A DNA stretch of 64,000 bases from Aurifilum marmelostoma (GCA_027559495.1 JAMXSV010000016.1:806001-870000), one strand, 5' to 3'; counted from the stretch's first letter, positions 10,782 to 23,983 are shown. Numbers and translations: made by a program. Notes: a model not told the origin generated them from the sequence alone.

Positions 10782-13400
10782 TCAGGTGGGAAAGGAGAGA
10801 GAGAGAGAGAGAGGGAAGTGGAGTGAGTGACCAGGGGGGGGGGGAAATCAGCAGGAGGGATGACACACGCGAACAAATAGAAGAAAGAGCGGGAAACAAC
10901 AACAAGAGGTGGTTTAGAAAGTTACTACTTACGGCGTTGCTGGAGGGGGGGGACTTTGGAAAGGGTAGGGGGAACAAGGGAAGGGCGGGCAATATGGGAG
11001 GATGGAAAGGCCGGGAATTTGGTGGTGGGTGTAATTCTTTTTTTCTTTCTTTCCTTTTCCTTCTCTTATGTCTTTTTTTTTTTCCTCTTCTTCCCTTTTT
11101 TTTATCTTTTCTTTACTAGGTCAAGGAAATGTAACAAGTGCAAATGATAGATTCGGGGTGTCAGGGACAACAACAGGCAAGGAAGGGAGATGGAGAAGAA
11201 GGGGCAACAACAGCACACGCGGAACACGAGACGGCGAGAGAGGCCTTGGACAGAGAGAGAGAGAGAGAGTGAGAGATACCTACCTAACGTAGTACGTACC
11301 TTGATGCGCTTGGATTTGATCACTATTACATAGTAATGATGAGTATGGAACGAGATTACCTTTTATTTTCAGAGTTGACGAGAGGCTGTTCTTTGTGCAT
11401 TTTTATCAAATTAACATGTATCATGGCAGGGTAGAATTATGCAAATTTAGGGCTTGGGGATGATTTTTTTGTCTTGATAAATATGAAAAAACGACATGGC
11501 AGTCTGATCAACATACCTTTTTTTTTTTTTTTTGCTTCTTCTTCTTTCTGTTGAGTACTTTGAGACGACGAGAAAAGGCGAAGGGAGTCGTAGACATTCA
11601 AGCGCGGGAGCCGAAGCAGCAACATCGCCTCCCCCCTCCAGACCTTGGACCTGTTCGTAAAGTGTTAACACCAGGTCCGCGAGAAGAGAGGATCCCGTCC
11701 TGACCTGCGACGAACCCAGCCGCTGGCAGCGGGCTGACGGGCTGCGTGATACAAGCCACCCGTCCCGCGAATGGAAGGGGGAGGGGGGCTGTGACCATGT
11801 CACGTTCCGTCCTCCTCCTCCTCCTCCTCCTCCTCCTCCGCCTCTGCTGCTCTCTCTTTCCCTTCAGGCTGCCCGTATTATCTTTTCTTAAATTTGTACA
11901 TAGTCGAGGAATACATGTATCCGCTACATACACCCACCAACTCCTCACCCTATTCACAAATCACTATCCCCCAAGGGGTCGTCTCCCTTATCAACCCTTT
12001 TCGTCTCCCAAAGGTGCATTTTTCTCTCACGCACACAGACGCACAACGGTCGTATGAGGTGGGTGTGTGAATGTGTGTGTGCGTGTGTGTGTGTGTGTGT
12101 GTGGATCTCGTCGTTCCGATGCACGCCCAAGCAGGGCAAGGGGGGAAGGCCGGGGGGGGTGGTCCCCTCCGTCATGTGGGTGATTGTGACCAATCGACTG
12201 GTCATGCCCACCTCCTTTACAGACGCCCCTGGGCTCCATCCGAGGTCTCCGTTCGTTCGCAGGCGGGTCAGTCGACCTAGGGACGGGGCGCACCTAGTCA
12301 CACACGCAAAACAAGATCTCGTTCGTCTGTGGATACAGGGAACGGAGAATGAGGGGAGAGAGCGCGAGAGAGAAGCCTTTGTCGAAGGGAAAGAAAAAAG
12401 GAAGGACAGGGTACTACTGTACATGGCCTGGAAGTATTCCCTTGCAGGGCTTATAAGTACTTCCAGCTTTATTTCGATATACCTTTATATCCGGCAGGGT
12501 AGCACTCAGCTTTGACTGCAGCCGACTTGCTCACTTTATCAAAGAGAAAAGGAAGAAGAAAAAAAAGGTTCGCTTGATAACCTGATGGGTATGATGATCA
12601 CTGATACCCCACTTAAGCAGGGCATATACATGGGCATTTCCTTCTCGCCTGGCCACCCACCAGATCGCGAGTGACACAGCTAAAGATATCTGGGGCGAGC
12701 AGTCTCGCCATCGTCCAACCTTCTCCATCCGTACCATGAAGTAGATGGCAAGTACCATGACACCACGGCATGTACACACAAGTGTCACCACCCCCCTCAC
12801 GCCCCCTCCCCTCCCTCCCAAAGGCAAAAAAAACCCCCCACTTTTTGTCTTCTGGTTGCCTGGAATGCTGCAGCCGCCCGTTGACCAGGTTATGTATGTA
12901 TTGTACTTGTAGTAAGGAAGAGGAAGAATATGTGGACTCTTCTACCGCCGCGCTTAAACAGGATACGGGTGCCCCCTACTTCATTACTGCCCCGCGTGGA
13001 GTTCACCCCCCCGTGCTACAAACCGGACCATGTACTCTTATCATGCACGACGCATGTCGTAATTATGCGTCACCTGAGCGGGATGCTCAGCTCTCGTCTT
13101 CGTATCTCTTTATGTCTGCCTTTATTTCCATCTCCCAGATTGCTCCCCTTCTCTCTGTGACTCGTGCTGTTCCCCACCAGAGTGTCCATCGGAACGGCTG
13201 GCCCCGTTGTCATCAGGGATGAAGAGACGACCCTGATCATTCCCCTACGACGGCTGCCCCCCCTGGGAACGAACGCAACACAAAGCTATCAGCCGGTCTG
13301 CTGACATGCCGCTGAATCTTGTTTTCATTTTTTTTTTTTTCTTTTTTATGAATTTGGATAACAACTGAGCGCGGATCTCAGCAAAAAATCAATCCCCAGG
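10782..13400. other. Gene-free region downstream of medA
   Basis: No convincing gene is seen. The first 500 bases are purine-rich on the + strand (GA and GGA tracts), the reverse of the pyrimidine-rich 5' side, and probably include the medA 3' UTR. A (TG)n microsatellite lies at about 12071-12103 and a (TCC)n run at about 11813-11838. Open frames here are low-complexity and differ between strands. Confidence 0.6.
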
Positions 13401-16102
13401 ACTTATCGTGAACCCACACCCTCTTTTCCTTGGGTTCCCCACCACCCTTTGCATTGGCTCATCTGCACCTCTATCTCACGCGGACCGCTTGCCTCATCCT
13501 TGCTGCTGCTGCTGCTGAGGCTGCTGAGGCATACACCGGGACGCTTTTAGCTTTCGAGAACCTGTGGAACAGGGGAAACAGGATATCAGCTACATCCCAA
13601 ATATCACACATGCACGCAGGAGACAGATCCCATGTGTCCAGAGCGTCTCCCGCACACTGTCGTATGCAGATGACCTGGTTGCGTGCGAGGCCATGCTAAT
13701 GAGGCTGGGATCGCCCATGTGCGCGCGCAAGTGGGGCCCCTTTCCAGATGGGGGGGGGGGGTGCGAGTGTATACATGGCTGAGTATATGGTCTGATTGGT
13801 TCGTCGTGATGCAACCTGCCTGCATGATGAGCGTCGTGTGTGATGCATCAAGATCGGCTGGCTGCAGGAAATGGGCGTGTGGCAAGGAAAGGCGGGAACG
13901 GGGCTCACGGATGGGCCCCTGCTTGCCTTTGTGCGTGCGTTCAGAGGTATGGATGTGAGGAAAACGGTGGGCCGACCGTTTTCAAAACTTTGCAGAATTG
14001 CCGTGTCCCTTCAAGTGACGGTATTTTACAGAATTTGTGGTTATTGCAGAGGGCTCATGTGGATCTCCTGGATAGTGAATAATAGGCTTATTGCAGACCC
14101 CTGCAGCATGTCTATATACTCAAAACGTCGGATGTCTGCTGTTGATGACTCTTTGACAGACTTATGAGTCACAACGGTGGCTGTCAGGCGGTGACAGATG
14201 ATACCCCGTCCGTGTCACCCTTTGACCATGTCCATGTGGTCACAGGGCTGTGAATGCTAGCCACGCAGGCTTGTTGTCCTTTGGGATCCCAAGGCTCGTA
14301 GGCCCTTCTTCTCTGCACCCCTCAAGATGGCTGATGTGACGCTCGGTTCTATAATCTACATCAGGCTGAACTGATCGCACAAGGCCAGCTGTGACCGACT
14401 TCCTTGTATATTTGGCGCCACGTACCGGGACAGCACTACTGGGTTGTAATCGTAAACCTCCTGAATGTATGTCTTTAGTTCATGCTTAGTACAAGTAGTG
14501 AATTCTTTCCGTAGTGGGCAGTCTTCAAAGCCAGATTCTAGACAAGTGTAGCTAAGTTTCGCGCCGTCCCTAGGTCGGGCGGGATCGGGAAGACGACTGC
14601 TCGCTGTGTTAATTTGAGGCAGAAAACAAGCTTAAGTCTAACCTTGCAATGGCTTCGGTAATTATTGGGAAAGTATTGTGATTACTGCATATATAGTATA
14701 TAACAGTCCTTGCTTCCTAAAGTCCTTGGCCCTTGGGTAGTGACAGGGCTTGCACGCCATGAATATATGCCACGGTTCATAGACCTCAGTCGCTTCCAGA
14801 TTCTGTAAAGAGAGTACATAAGAACCTCTCTGAGACCGAATCGATAATGGCCAATACAATATATGATCTGAAAATTCTATAATTAGGAAAGTATTTGTGA
14901 ATACGTGCTCATTTATTCCAGACGCTGTGTATTGGTTCTGAAAGACTGCTATTTAATGTGATACTTGCCGGTTCTATGAGAGCGTACTAGGTTCACTCGC
15001 TCGTTGCTTCATGCTTCCTCTTCCATATTCCGAATGTACTTTTCGTCCAAGCTCAAAAGACTATCCAGGCATTTCACTTGATCTCAAATCCTTGTTTCAA
15101 TGTCAAATATAAGTTGAGAGCCACGGTTGCTATTAGTCTCGGGAGATATCGTTAGTTGCTAACTTGAAGATTGGGATGCACTTAGATAGCTGGCCACAAG
15201 GCATGATGCCCTAGATTTACCCCATGAAAATTTCTACAACAGTGCTTAGCTCTACCTATACAAAGTTCCACAAATGCAATAATAAAAATTGAGTATTCGC
15301 CCCCGTCAGTGAACACTCGGGGCACCCTTGATGAGTCGTACCAAGCCCTCTTCACCTTTCCAGGTACAAACCAATACGGTACAATCACGTTGCGTGTTTC
15401 TCTACTCAGATACGATTCGGTGCTTCGGAATGTGTCATTTCCTCTTGTTTTCCTTTCTGCCGCTCGAAAGCCGTATATAGATATAGCCATTGTGAAACAA
15501 AAATAGAGTCCATGCAGTGTCAAACTTCCCGTACATAGTGTGACTTGTAGTGGTGTCATATAACAGGTCCTCAATACTGAAGTCTAGGTCAATCTCTCGT
15601 AAATTCCCTCTTCATTTAGGAGGATTAACTTTAGAATCCGCATCGGCTGCTGTCTCCTAGGTGGTGAAGACGAAATTCGAGTTCTGAGCATTAATATAGC
15701 TAACCGTGATGCTTTCATCAAGTTCGATCAGCGTCGAATCAACACTACAGGCCGGAATTCAAACTCTAATCATGCCGGAGTTCGACGGTTTATTGGGGCG
15801 AAATCATCTAGGAGATATTGGCCAAGGCAATGCAGGTTCTCGTTGACTTTTCTGGCCCTGCTGGAGCATCACTTCCATCCATGTGTCTGAATCTCAACCC
15901 TACCATCAAGCTTCCCACGATTTTCCACGTCATTGTCGCGAATATATTATGAGAAAGACATTCACATGCAAGCACCTAATTCTCGGGGAACAGTATCTGT
16001 TGCGAGAAACCTCTGATATTTCTAGGAAACGGGGTAAAAAGAAGAGAAACTATTCTGTGGATATATAACGAGCAGGGCCCACGTGATATGGGCTATATGG
16101 GC
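13401..16102. other. Gene-poor, AT-richer region, nothing recognised
   Basis: Base composition becomes visibly more AT-rich from about 14.1 kb. Frames are short and broken by stops in all six frames. A minus-strand frame at 15182-15574 (130 residues) matches no family I recognise. The region may be relic sequence, possibly mutated by RIP, but no terminal repeats or transposase motifs were found. Confidence 0.5.
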
Positions 16103-17382
16103 CTAGACCCGCGCGACAGTATCACTGTGGTTGTGGGCACATTGAACCATGCTTTGAGCATTCGTAAAGAGGTCGGCTTGGTCGGTGAAAAGGACACAAT
16201 CTTCAGTGTCCCATGTCTGAAGTTTTTGGTCAGCATTTCCAATCTTTATCATATTATTTGTGTCATTGGTGGAGGTTGCTAATCTTTGTGTATCTACATT
16301 GCTAAGACTATTCGAAAGAATGATAGAATTGCTGTCATGAAATTCCGAGACTTTGGTACCAGAATAGGCTTCTACAGATATACCAAGCCATGGGTCGGAA
16401 AAATCATTTCTAAGGACTTGGTTTCCTTCAATATTCTTACCATAAGCCTGAATAACATCAAAAGAAAAGTTTGTGAACACCAATAGGCTACACTTACCTG
16501 TGCGAGCCAGCAATGATGTGGTCTTCTGAGACGTATTGGGCTGAGGACTTCGTACAATTCCTCCACGACCGCTGCAAATGGCTGGGATGTATTCTGCTTT
16601 GGATTTGCAACCCAGTTGGCTCTATCATGTTTCTTCATTCTTTTTTCAGAGACTGTTGGGGATTGCTTCAGTTCCACGATATGTGTACAGTTCAGAACAC
16701 TTGCGAACCTCCTAAACTCTCCAAGAGCATTTCATCGAGAATATCAATGATGTGTCTCTAGTGAGTAGGGCCTCATCATGACCTGAGACCCCGCAGCCGA
16801 GTTCATGCCTCAAGCAAGAACTGAGTGCGGCCTACGAGTCACTGGTCCTGGCCTCCTAGGGGCTTTCCGTAGCCATGCACCTACCCCTTAGCCCAAGTTG
16901 ATAGCCTCAGCCATCTCGCTGGGTGGCCAATTTTTGCTCCTTCTGTTCTTTCCTTTCTGCAGCACATTGCAGATTGTTTTTCTTTCACGCAGAAACTCTT
17001 TCCTCAGCTTTGCACCTGTGCAGACTTTACAAGTGTAGGGGACACAAGCGTCAAGTAACAGACTGTCTCCAGAGGATGCAACAATCAGTCAAAGGTTTGT
17101 CACTCGATGATAGCAAGGGTTGGAACACAAAGGTTATCATAACACTTTCGAGAAGCTCCAAAACTTTATCATTGACACTGTTGGATCTACCAGTCGAACC
17201 TTGAGCACAAGCAAAGTCACAGCATGAGTTTTGAGGTTAGGAGCTAAAGACTGAGAATCTTTGTCGAAAGACCAGCTGATTCGAAGCAAAAGACAGAACA
17301 TATCTGTATGATGTACTTGGAACCAGCACCAAAATCTTTGGTCTTGCTTCTCAAACCCATATTCTTCATACTCTCTGCTCAC
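16103..17382 (-). pseudogene. Decayed gene, tentatively HeLo-domain (HET-s/S-like) incompatibility family
   Basis: Several minus-strand fragments in different frames look like remains of one gene. The 3' part retains a convincing intron: donor GTAAGT with its first base at 16497 and acceptor TTATTCAG ending at 16448. It joins exons 16498-16677 and 16103-16447 in phase 0. The upstream fragment at 17137-17382 carries SFDKDSQSLAPNLKTHAV, which resembles the early HeLo helix (F-G-x-D-y-x-x-x-x-x-L). The 16498-16677 fragment has KKHDRANW...VVEELYEVLSP, resembling the late HeLo segment. The C-terminal exon contains NNMIKIGNAD, similar in pattern to glycine-asparagine amyloid motifs that follow HeLo domains. 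Stops and frame changes separate the pieces. The family assignment is inference from weak motifs; that it is a broken gene is more secure than which gene it was. Confidence 0.3.
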
Positions 17383-19508
17383 AGCACTTCAAACACTAGG
17401 CAAGAAGAAGCAGTTCATAGATGGGCTCATCTTTTCATCGATAACACTATCTAGGTCTCATATCTGAGAAAACCTATCCAGTTGGCATGCGCTGACGGAA
17501 TCTAGGGTCCTCAACCTCTGAGAAGGGCGACTTCTAAGCTGACGATCTCAACAATCATTACTCACTTGGTCACCGCGCCATCCCAAGATGGGCTCTGTCA
17601 CACCTTAGCGGTATGCTTGTTCGGAGATTTTCCCTCCAAAGGAGCCCGGCCCGTGAGCATGCCGACATTATCGAGAACGTGCATGGATTAGGCTATTGCC
17701 GACCGACCACTCAGAATCCAGACACCTGTCCCCGAAACAGAAATTGCTATTGAGGGTATTGTCAGTGTTCGTCCGTCGCCTGCGTGTGTGTGTGTGCTTG
17801 CTTCAGCAATGGACACCTGTCAGCAGCAGTTTGTGGCATGGCGACGTTCAAAACGCAACGTTACGTTGCACGCAGGAAGAGGGAGGGCGTGGTAGCTTTG
17901 CCTGACTGCCTGCTGTTTAGGTCGCTGGACCAATCTCGGGTGTGGGAGCCGGAGACAGGTGGTATTTCGGTCGAAAGCGTCCTGGTCGGGTTGCGCGGGC
18001 GGAAGGAGGGAGAGAAAAAAAAAAACCAAAAAAAAAAAAACCAAATTCGATATCACAAACTCGACTACAGAGGGAAGCTGCCCTTGTTTCGTGTCAGGTA
18101 GGATGGTCCGGTGATGGTGCCAAAGACATCTGGGCTGGCACATCGCCGCGTAATCTCGGCGTGCCATGGGGTTATAACATGTCGAGTCGTGTTGAGGATC
18201 TTGTTTGACCGTTGCAACCGCTCAGTCAGTTCCAGGCCAGAGATGGCTGCAAGATGGCGGCATATGACCGGTTCATATCTTGTTCTCCCTTGGCCGTGGC
18301 ATCCTGTCTCTGTCAGGGTGTTCGGGGGGGAAAAGGGTCACATGTAAGAAAATGTGATGTGTTCCCCCCCCCGGGGCTCATAAGACTTGAGACTGCCGCT
18401 GAGCCGCTTAATTTGCCCATGAGATATGGGACCAAAATGCCCACCGTTTAACCGAATGGGGAAGCCATGTATGTAAGGGGTCGTCGTCAGCACGGTAGCA
18501 GCCGAATAGGAGTATATTTCACGCCAGGGGGGGAAGGACAGATAATGTGGCCTAGAACCCTGCACGTGAGATATGGCACAGCTGATCGATCTTTGGTTGA
18601 GACATGCAGCCGTCATCGGGTAGGGCCTTTTTGGGCGCGTGGATAAGGGAGCGTTGCAGCCAATGCCGACATGCTGGGTCGGTATGACAGCCGGCAAGGG
18701 GGAAAATAAGGGGAGAAAAAAGAAAAAAAAAAAAAGAAAAAGAAAGGTGTGTCTTTTTGTGGATTTTGATAGATCAAGACAAAAGAAGAAAGTCGCCCAC
18801 AAAAACTTGGTTGACTTGCAACAATCAAGATGCCACGAGATGGTCTCTTCTCCCAGGTTCACAACCATCGATGATACCACGTGGTAGATTGATTAAAACA
18901 CCACAATCACAACCCAAGTCACACTCTTTTCATCGTTACATCATTTGATGTGCTGCTCCATTTTCCACACAGAAAGGCAGTAGCTAGCTGGATTGGTGTC
19001 CGGTCTGGCAATCTGTCGAGATCTGAACGTAGCTTCCGGACACCCTCATCGGCTCGGTTCCGGTGCACATTTCCTCCTCGTGAAGCATGAACCCCTCTCC
19101 TGACAGGCTAGCCGCCCCGTCACCGGCTTATCAGGGGGGTAAATGAAGGTGTGGGACCCTCGCCGGAGGATGAGATCTTGTCAAGGGAGAGGAAGGTGCC
19201 ACGAGATGGAATGTAACAAGTGAAGGGCAAATAGTAACGGCACAGGCGTAGTCGCGTGGTTTAGACGCGACTCGTAGGGTTGCCTCCCATTGACTCAAAA
19301 TAAATAATTCATATAAGTGTCCTCGAGATTCCAACCCAGAAGTTGAGGTTGCCTGGGCCACTTGACACTCATCTTCACCGTCCAGCTTCTTCTTCTGTCT
19401 TGTGTGTTGCAGCACACCTTGTTGTCAAATTATCCAATCGAACTAGTGCTTGAGGGAGGCTCAGAGGTTGAACGATTCTCTTGTACTACCACCGCCAAAT
19501 CCTGCATA
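17383..19508. other. Intergenic region upstream of the chitinase
   Basis: No gene is supported. A-rich tracts lie at about 18015-18040 and 18717-18745. The last several hundred bases presumably carry the chitinase promoter; no specific regulatory site was identified with confidence. Confidence 0.55.
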
Positions 19509-21128
19509 ATGGCGCGCTCGAGGGTTCTCACGACACAAGTGGCGGCACTTGTCGCCCTCACCTTGCCTCTGGCACACGCAGGGTTCGACCCATCATCTGA
19601 GACAAACATTGCCGTATACTGGGGTATGTAATTATGATGTGATTGCCGTCCCTATTGTGTCTCGAATCTTCTCTGTACCGCCGTGCGTATACTGATCACG
19701 CTTTGTGCTCTTAGGCCAGAATTCCTACGGCCAGGATGCCTCTCAACAGAGGTTGTCCTACTACTGCTCCAGTAAGTTGCCTGCTAGAGAGTCGCCCCTC
19801 ACCGACGTTACAGTAAGGCTCTTGTCACTAACGGGGTCTCAGATACCGACATCAACGTGAGTAGTTTGGACTAAGACGCCGGCTGTCAGAAATATGTTCC
19901 TGACTAGATATTCCAGATCATCCCGCTTGCCTTTCTGGATGAGATCACAACACCGGTGGTGAACTTTGCGAATGCCGGAAATAATTGTTCGACTTTTGCC
20001 GACAACTCGCAACTCCTGGACTGTCCACAGATTGAGTACGTACTTGATCTTGACATTGAGAACTCCTGCAGACAAGGATTCGCTGGCTCCATGTAGATAC
20101 CCTAATTAATCAACACATCCTCACAGAGCCGACATTGAGGAATGCCAGTCCACGTACGGCAAGACGATCATGCTCTCGATCGGCGGCGCCACATACACAG
20201 AGGGCGGCTTCACCTCGACCTCGGCTGCAGAGGCGGCAGCACAGACGGTCTGGGCCATGTTTGGTCCCGTGCAGTCCGGCAGCAGCGTCGACAGGCCCTT
20301 TGGCGACGCGGTGGTCGACGGCTTCGACTTTGATTTCGAGTCGACCACGCAAAACATGGCGTCCTTTGCGGGCGAGCTGAGGTCCCTCATGACCGCAGCC
20401 ACTGACGCGGGCGATAAGCAGTATTATCTCAGCGCGGCGCCACAGTGTCCCTACCCTGACGCGGCTGACAATGACATGCTGGACGGGACTATAAGTTTTG
20501 ACTGGATCAGCGTGCAGTTCTACAACAACTAGTGAGTTGACCTGCTGGGCCCATAGATCCCCTTTTCTGCCAGGCCGTGCTGTGCTGACAACTGACTTCT
20601 CCCTCCGTGCCCAGCTGCGGAGTGAACACCTACGTAGTGGGTGCTTCCACCCAGTCTTACTACAACTTCGACACATGGGACACGTGGGCGCAGAGCGTGA
20701 GCGCCAACCCTGATGTCAAGGTGCTCATGGGGATCCCGGCAAACACGGGCGCAGCAGGCTCCGGATACACCACGGGGACCACGCTGGAGGACGCCATCGC
20801 GTACAGCGAGACGTTTTCGAGCTTCGGCGGCGTCATGATGTGGGACATGAGCCAGCTCTACGAGAACTCTGGTTTCCTGGACGAGGTTGTGGCGGATCTC
20901 GAGGCCGGGCCGACCGCCACGGCGACAGCGACAGCCACAACCACGACTGCCGAGACGACGACCACGGCGACCACCTTGACTACTAGCACTACAGCAGCAG
21001 CCACAGGCACAGGCACGCCTGTTGCGCAATGGGGACAGTGTGGCGGCACTGGCTACACGGGGTCGACCACCTGTGCCAGTCCGTATTCTTGTGAGTGCAC
21101 GAGTGTGTGGTGGTGCCAGTGTGAATAG
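19509..21128 (+). CDS. Secreted GH18 (class III) endochitinase with C-terminal CBM1
   Basis: Hydrolyses chitin outside the cell or in the wall; 407 residues. Exons: 19509-19623, 19715-19771, 19843-19856, 19917-20035, 20127-20531, 20615-21128, all with GT-AG borders and compatible phases. The 14-base third exon is needed to keep the frame (NTDIN followed by IIPLAFLDE). An N-terminal signal peptide is clear (hydrophobic core after [10 protein letters not shown], cleavage probably near AHA-GF). The GH18 barrel includes [17 protein letters not shown] and the catalytic DGFDFDFE motif, whose last Glu is the acid/base. A Thr/Ala-rich linker of about 60 residues leads to a CBM1 ([15 protein letters not shown]...) ending at the stop. 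The CBM1 has two extra cysteines and WW where YY is usual. Roles in wall remodelling, mycoparasitism or nutrition cannot be separated from sequence. Confidence 0.93.
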
Positions 21129-21971
21129 GGTAGTTAAGGAGTAGATACTGGGCCATCTTGAAGAGGCGGTCGTGATGTTTTCTCTCTGTTCTTTTTTTCT
21201 CGTCTTCTCTTCTTCCCATGGTGTTTTCTCTCCACCTTTCATGATACAGTCTGGAGAGGTTTGGGACTTTACGTTCTTACTTCCTGTACATTCGTTCAGA
21301 TTCAAGTGGGCAGGGTTACTTGCGAGATGCAATGAGGGCCATGTACATAAGTACTTCACTCATGATATTTCAACCAAACATATACAATACATTTTTCCTG
21401 CAAAGCTGTTCTGAGCGAAGCGGCATCTAAGTACGCATGTGAGGAATAATTACTGAGTTCTCTAGAGCGCACTTTGATAGAAGCAGCGCTTGAATACCAA
21501 GATGCCATGAACTATAGTATTCTCTACCAAGTAATTAATTACTCGAGTATCCGGTAGGCTTTGTTCCCACTATGGATACTTGAAGAGGATTCTGAACCTT
21601 AGCGAGATAACGCCATAGCGGCACATCTTTGGCTAATCGATGACCGATCTTCCTAAACCCCATTTTTTTTTAATGCGGCCCGAAGATGTTCTAAGTACAA
21701 AATCATTACCCTCACAGGATTACTAGCGCAGACCTGTACGAAAATTCAGTCCTCAAATTGAGGAATTCGCCTCCTCTTGGAGTTGTTTTTTCTTTCTGCT
21801 GGAGCACCGGCTTTTTACCCAGTAACCACTCCTTCTGGTCACAATTTCCTGGCCGGTGAAAAAGTCGATAAGTATATGCAGGATCCGCGGTGTTTGCTCG
21901 TTCATACACATCCGGTGTGGGGTAATTATACAAGCCATTTCTTAATATAACCTGGAGGCTGGAATATCACC
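21129..21971. other. Intergenic region between chitinase and permease
   Basis: Relatively AT-rich spacer with no supported gene. It should hold the 3' end of the chitinase transcript and the promoter of the permease. Confidence 0.6.
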
Positions 21972-23742
21972 ATGTCTACCTATCGAGCCCCCGACAAGGA
22001 CTTCTTCACCCCCGCCTCAGACAATGAAGACATACGGCATGGCAACAGCGCATCTGCGCGGGGCTTCGAGAACGAGGAGGAAGCAGGGTCATCATCCGAA
22101 GGCGACTTCCGGGCCATCGACCCCACGAGCGGCGTGAAGCGAGGGCTCAAGACAAGGCACCTGTCCATGATGGCGCTCGCAGGAATCATCGGCCCGGGCC
22201 TCCTGGTGGGCAGCGGCGGCGCCCTCTCGAGCGGCGGCCCGGCCTCGCTGCTCATCGGGTTCGGCGTCATCGGCCTCGTGGCGTTCAGCATCATGCAGAG
22301 CCTGGGCGAGCTGACCACGCTGTACCCGTCGGGCGGTGCGTTCACGGGGCTGGCGGACCGCTTTGTGGACAAGGCGCTGGGTGTGGCCGTGGGCTGGAAT
22401 TACTTCATCATCTGGTTTGCCGTGCTGGCCAATGAGTATAACACCATCTGCAGCATTCTTGTGTTTTGGAGCGACAAGGTCCCTCTGTGGGGATATTTCC
22501 TCATCTTATGGGTGAGTCTTGTGATTTCTTCCTTCCCTTCAAACAACACAAGCCATTAATACTCATATTATATCATTGATTGGACCCATGTACTAATTCT
22601 CCATACAAATATAGTTCGCATTCCTCGGCTTCCAGCTCCTCGGCGTCGAGGCCTTTGGCGAGGCAGAGTTCTGGCTCGCCCTGCTCAAGCTAGGCGGCCT
22701 CGTCGCCTTCTTCATCTTCTCCATCATCTACGCGGCAGGCGGTATCCACGGCGTGCCGGCCATCGGCTTCCGGTACTGGCACGACCCAGGCGCCTTCGCA
22801 ACCGGCTTCCGAGGCGTCGCCACCGTCTTCGTCTTCTGCAGCACCTTCTACGCCGGGTGCGAGTCCGTCGCCGTGGCCGCCACCGAGACCAAGAACCCGG
22901 GCGTCGCGGTGCCGCGGGCCATCCGCCAGGTCTTCTGGCGCATCATCTTCATCTACATGGGCTCGGCCTTCTTCTTTGGCCTGACCTGCCCTTCCAACGC
23001 CGAGGGCCTGGTCTCGGCGGGCAGCAAGGCCCTCCAGAGCCCCATGACCATCGCCATCCAGAACGCGGGCTGGCAGGCGGGCGTGCACCTCATCAACGCG
23101 TTCATCCTCGTCACCTGTCTCTCGGCCGTCAACAGCAGCATCTACATCGGCGCGCGGACCCTGTTGTTCATGGGCCAGGACGGCAAAGCACTCAGGATCC
23201 TCGGCTGGACGGACAAGCGCGGTGTGCCTGTGCCTGCCATCGTCTTCACCAACCTCTGCGGCGCGCTGAGCATGATGAACATATCCACGGGTGCAGGCCA
23301 GGCGTATGAGTACATCGTGAACCTCTCCGGCGTCTCGACATTTCTGGTCTGGGGCAGCATCAGCTTTATCCACATCCGCTTCCGCCAGGCCTGGAAGGCG
23401 CAGGGCTACACGCCCGCCGACCTGCCCTTCATATCCAAATTCTACCCCTGGAGTGCGTACTTTGGCCTGGGGGCCAATCTCTTCCTGGCACTGGTGCAGG
23501 GGTGGACTAATTTCAGCCCATTTGACGCCGGCGGCTTTGTCGATGCGTATATCCTCCTGCCTCTGTTTCCGATCATCTACGTGGTCTACAAGGTTATTTT
23601 CAAGACGCGGTTCTGGCGGCTTGAGGAGGTTGACCTGCAGTCTGGGCGGAGACGAGATGTGGACGAGGCCAAGGAGCTTGCAGATGGGGGTCTGGAGAAC
23701 TTTCGCCGTCCATGGTGGAAAAGGCTGTTGAGAAATCTCTGA
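21972..23742 (+). CDS. Amino acid permease (APC superfamily, fungal AAT/YAT type)
   Basis: Plasma-membrane proton-coupled amino acid importer; 555 residues, close to the usual 500-580 of the family. Exons 21972-22511 and 22615-23742; the intron has GTGAGT and ATAG borders and falls in phase 0 between LILW and FAFLG. A hydrophilic acidic N-tail of about 55 residues precedes the signature KRGLKTRHLSMMALAGIIGPG, i.e. the start of TM1 with its G-rich substrate loop. About 12 hydrophobic segments follow, including SLGELTTLYPSGGAF (TM3 region) and TKNPGVAVPRAIRQVFWRI, a conserved loop of this family. It ends in a basic cytosolic tail. Substrate specificity cannot be read from sequence. Confidence 0.93.
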
Positions 23743-23983
23743 GAAGAAGAAAAAAGGACATGCATATGATTATTACGCCATCAACAAAATTGAATTTTTT
23801 TTTTTCTCTTCCATTTACAGAACGTCTAAACAAGGGCTAGACACGCCACCAGAGAGAGCCATGCTCCAAGAATTATGTATATACATTGAAGTTAATAAAG
23901 AAACCCTTGCCTCAACAGAAGAGAGAGAGACAGAGAGAGAAGTGAGAAGGCTGCCGCCCCAGTTAATTCATGCTGAAGAAAGT

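Noticed and set aside
13655..13690. Peptide SYADDLVA resembling a reverse transcriptase YxDD motif on the + strand
   Set aside because: The flanking residues lack other reverse transcriptase motifs, the frame is only 72 codons, and no repeats or endonuclease domain are near; most likely chance.
15182..15574. 130-codon minus-strand frame in the AT-rich region
   Set aside because: No family recognised and no supporting splice sites; mentioned only in the description of the gap.
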